A DNA stretch of 23,733 nucleotides, from NCBI GenBank assembly GCA_045628725.1, contig JAZQPT010000034.1, positions 1-23,733 of the forward strand, in the 5' to 3' direction. The notes below the pieces were generated by a model, which was given only the letters and a program-made list of their open reading frames with translations, searched no databases and had not been told where the DNA came from. The position numbers and the translations under genes are program-made. This document shows, one piece after another, positions 23,386 to 23,733 of the stretch. The stretch comes from JACQGD01 sp045628725 (lineage in GTDB: Bacteria; Patescibacteriota; Saccharimonadia; Saccharimonadales; Saccharimonadaceae). Each line of letters starts with the position of its first letter. The first letter of the stretch is position 1.

Positions 23386-23733
23386 TAACGAACACCCGAC
23401 TTGCGCGTTCGACACCCCGACGGTCTTTGAGGATCGTCTGATTCACATAGGTGCGACCTGCTTTTCGATCGTATCAAACCCCCGTTTTCGCGAATATCAC
23501 GCGCTTGTTATCCCAATACGTCACGTTGAGCATAGGCATGATCTGCATGAAAACGAAGAAGCTGAGTATTCCCAGGAAATAAACCGGCTTACGCGCATAG
23601 TGAGCGCACTTGGTCGCGGGTATCAAACACTTGTTAAGTTTCAGCCCGACCAACCAGAGAACGGTGTCAAGATGAATCACCTTCATACGCATATCTACCC
23701 CAGATCGGCTAACGACCCTCTGATTGCGACGCC
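23378..23733 (+). CDS. HIT-family protein, partial (cut by window end)
   Basis: 118 codons from the ATG at 23378, open to the end of the window. The translation contains a HIT-type core: CFSIVSNPRFREYHALVIP followed by IRHVEHRHDL, and later NHLHTHIYPR, where H-L-H-T-H-I-Y fits the HxHxHxx nucleotide-binding motif with the catalytic histidine. HIT proteins are nucleotide hydrolases or transferases acting on adenosine phosphoramidates, diadenosine polyphosphates or similar. The start overlaps the Nudix stop by eight bases, and there is no clear ribosome-binding site, which points to translational coupling. The C-terminus is missing here, so the subfamily is not assigned. Confidence 0.82.
   Translation, partial: MPSNEHPTCAFDTPTVFEDRLIHIGATCFSIVSNPRFREYHALVIPIRHVEHRHDLHENEEAEYSQEINRLTRIVSALGRGYQTLVKFQPDQPENGVKMNHLHTHIYPRSANDPLIAT

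Noticed and set aside
23474..23692. 72-codon minus-strand open frame
   Set aside because: It is antisense to the HIT-family gene, which has a recognisable HxHxHxx motif.
1..23733. UGA recoding, as in some CPR lineages
   Set aside because: TGA ends the penicillin-binding protein and Nfu-N-like genes at sensible places, and no gene needs read-through of TGA.

Overview
The window looks like a chromosomal segment of a small-genome bacterium of the Patescibacteria/CPR group, most likely a Candidatus Saccharibacteria (TM7) relative. This rests on the gene mix, on several genes with promoter -10 boxes almost touching the start codon, and on a protein opening with the 'LPQPG.DSGSWG.ILNEYL' motif, which I recall from Saccharibacteria. 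No rRNA or marker search was possible, so the assignment is inference. TGA is used as a normal stop, so UGA recoding is not indicated. I see no CRISPR array, insertion sequence or integrated prophage.

Left part (1-5542): two near-identical leucine tRNAs, Leu(CAG) on the minus strand and Leu(UAG) on the plus strand, flank an FAD-linked oxidase gene and an unrecognised 231-codon gene that ends in a strong terminator. Next is an 803-residue protein that joins a phage-tail-fibre-like N-terminus to a polysaccharide deacetylase domain, with its own promoter.

Middle (5614-15043): minus-strand recG, a phospholipase C/P1-nuclease-like gene and rsmD form an apparent unit. A phosphohexomutase and tyrS lie on the same strand. 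tyrS diverges from a plus-strand class A penicillin-binding protein (cell-wall synthesis).

Right-centre (15072-21002): a stress/repair operon on the minus strand reads clpC, a membrane HExxH protein, radA, then a PIN-TRAM protein. A perfect CIRCE operator (the HrcA site) overlaps its promoter. The order clpC-radA-yacL recalls the Firmicutes clpC operon, but ctsR/mcsAB are absent from the front and disA is missing. The gene diverging from clpC is G+C-rich and encodes a small acidic protein with an Nfu-N-like domain.

Right end (21678-23733): nusA is preceded by its own promoter and by an intrinsic-terminator hairpin in its leader, which suggests autoregulation by attenuation. A Nudix hydrolase and a HIT-family gene (cut by the window end) run the other way from an overlapping promoter. 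No stretch longer than about 300 bases lacks a gene.
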